Origin: Gallionella sp.
Lineage (GTDB): Bacteria; Pseudomonadota; Gammaproteobacteria; Burkholderiales; Gallionellaceae
Assembly: GCA_030652475.1 (NCBI GenBank)
Contig: JAUSAO010000008.1
Span: 1-56,449, forward strand
Reading direction: 5' to 3'
Length of the DNA: 56,449 bases
In this document: piece after piece, positions 55,376-56,449 of the stretch
How the letters are laid out: every line of letters begins with the position of its first letter
Position numbering within the stretch: the stretch's first letter is position 1
The notes under the pieces: model-generated
Database searches by the model: none
The model's input: the letters and a program-made list of their open reading frames with translations, nothing else
What the model was told of the DNA's origin: nothing
Position numbers and translations under genes: made by a program

Positions 55376-56449
55376 TTGATATTAATTATTTTGTTTGGTG
55401 TGTTTTCGTCTTTCGTTGCGTGCTATCTATTGGTTCGCTTCAATAGTCTGCATGCACACCTGAGCAATGACCTCACTGATGCAGGACCGCAAAAATTTCA
55501 TGCGCAACCCACGCCACGTATTGGAGGGTTGGCCATCGCGCTGGGTTTGGTTGCCGCATATCTGTATAGCTTGATTAGTAGTCATGATGTGAACGTAATT
55601 ACTCAATTTGGCTATCTGCTGCTTGCAGCCATACCTGCCTTCGCCGGTGGTTTGATTGAAGATTTGACTAAGCGTGTCAGTGTTTCCAAGCGTTTGATTC
55701 TATCCATGGTTTCAGCTGGAATTGGCGTCTGGTTGCTCGGCGCGGTAGTTAATCATTTGGGTATTGCTCCGCTGGACTGGCTGTTGCAATGGCCGTTTAT
55801 CGCCATCCTGCTTACGCTTTTTGCCGTTGGCGGGGTTGTTAATGCGGTTAACATCATTGACGGGTTTAATGGAATTGTCAGTGGATTCGCCGGTTTTATG
55901 CTGTTGGCCATCGCATTTGTGTCGTTTCAGTTGGACGATTTATTTCTGTTGAATGCTTCGCTGGCCATGCTGGGTGCGCTGTTGGGTTTTCTTTTCTGGA
56001 ACTATCCTCACGGGAAGATTTTTCTGGGCGATGGCGGCTCTTATTTGATTGGTTTTTGGTTGGCAGAGCTGGCCGTGCTGATCGTGGCGCGCCACCCGGA
56101 GGTGTCCCCCTGGTTTGCAGCATTGTTATTGGTGCACCCCGTTTGCGAGACGCTGTTTTCTGTTTACCGCAGAAAGTTTTTGAACGGAAAATCGCCCTGG
56201 CATCCCGATGGACTGCATCTTCATACCTTGATTTTCAGACGACTGAATCATATACAGTGGTCCTCAAAATCTGCGCGTCACAAGGTGCATTGCAATTCGA
56301 TGACCGCGCCGTATTTCTGGTTGCCTAAATTGGCAACCGCTTTGCTGGCGGTTATTTTTTGGGATAATTCCATCGCTTTGATGGCTGCAACACTTTTGTA
56401 TGTGGTGTCTTACGTATGGCTATATTGGCGTATCGTAAAATTCAAAACC
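55376..56449 (+). CDS. MraY/WecA-like initiating phosphoglycosyltransferase (partial)
   Basis: An open frame of 358 codons from TTG 55376 runs off the right end without a stop. It encodes a polytopic membrane protein of the WecA/WbpL group that transfers a HexNAc-1-phosphate to undecaprenyl phosphate. Motifs are QKFHAQPTPRIGGLAIALGL near residue 45, IEDLTKRVSVSKRL, the metal site NAVNIIDGFNGIVSG near residue 165, FLGDGGSYLIGFWLAEL and the His motif SPWHPDGLHLHTLIFRR near residue 280. The in-frame stop just upstream leaves TTG 55376 as the best start. It would begin assembly of the repeat unit. Confidence 0.88.
   Translation, partial: MILIILFGVFSSFVACYLLVRFNSLHAHLSNDLTDAGPQKFHAQPTPRIGGLAIALGLVAAYLYSLISSHDVNVITQFGYLLLAAIPAFAGGLIEDLTKRVSVSKRLILSMVSAGIGVWLLGAVVNHLGIAPLDWLLQWPFIAILLTLFAVGGVVNAVNIIDGFNGIVSGFAGFMLLAIAFVSFQLDDLFLLNASLAMLGALLGFLFWNYPHGKIFLGDGGSYLIGFWLAELAVLIVARHPEVSPWFAALLLVHPVCETLFSVYRRKFLNGKSPWHPDGLHLHTLIFRRLNHIQWSSKSARHKVHCNSMTAPYFWLPKLATALLAVIFWDNSIALMAATLLYVVSYVWLYWRIVKFKT

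Overview
The window looks like a chromosomal segment of a Gram-negative betaproteobacterium. The evidence is a type IV pilus ATPase, dapE-prmB, the hpnCDE squalene module, lysS, lipoprotein-export (lolC) and type I secretion (hlyD) remnants, and a Wzx/Wzy-type surface glycan cluster. A Nitrosomonadales/Gallionellaceae-like host is my inference from gene content, not shown by a marker gene. No rRNA or tRNA gene was seen.

Layout. (1) 346-8762: housekeeping genes on the + strand (pilU, ArsC-like, dapE, prmB, hpnC, hpnD, hpnE), with an A+T-richer ATPase/DUF4276 pair, a possible defence module, spliced between prmB and hpnC. (2) 8763-10745: minus-strand toxin-antitoxin debris: an intact DUF433/DUF5615 pair, an antitoxin with a truncated zeta-like toxin, and a frameshifted ORF6N gene. 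(3) 10800-13134: lysS and a Crp/Fnr regulator. (4) 13136-27038: a type I-C CRISPR-Cas locus read leftward: WYL regulator, cas3, cas5c, cas8c (with an internal cas11c start), cas7c, then a toxin-antitoxin block (MNT nucleotidyltransferase, a gutted HEPN partner, HicB, HicA), then cas4, cas1, cas2, leader and a 52-repeat array. The old end of the array is fused to a truncated lolC. (5) 27039-34186: an accessory patchwork (ORF6N, BRO-N, DUF1016, FitAB-like, MNT, VapBC) with gene fragments that repeatedly end in the last codons of a UDP-glucose dehydrogenase gene (ugd), plus cysC and rmlA among many interspersed repeats. (6) 34187-56449: a surface polysaccharide cluster.

The glycan genes fit together. 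TviB/WbpO-like and WbpP-like enzymes would make a UDP-N-acetylhexosaminuronic acid (probably GalNAcA). RmlA and the WxcM/FdtA-FdtB enzymes would make an acetylated dTDP-3-amino-3,6-dideoxyhexose. An AsnB-like amidotransferase may amidate the uronic acid. Several glycosyltransferases, acetyltransferases and methyltransferases, a Wzx flippase, an EpsG/Wzy-like polymerase and an initiating MraY/WecA-like transferase (running off the right end) complete a Wzx/Wzy pathway. rmlC is frameshifted at a run of seven G, and no rmlB or rmlD is in the window.

The most striking points are the toxin-antitoxin genes translationally coupled inside the type I-C cas operon; the repeated ugd 3-prime ends that terminate unrelated truncated genes; and small interspersed repeats that have entered coding genes without breaking the reading frame (hpnD, wbpP twice, asnB, and the 5-prime end of rmlA).
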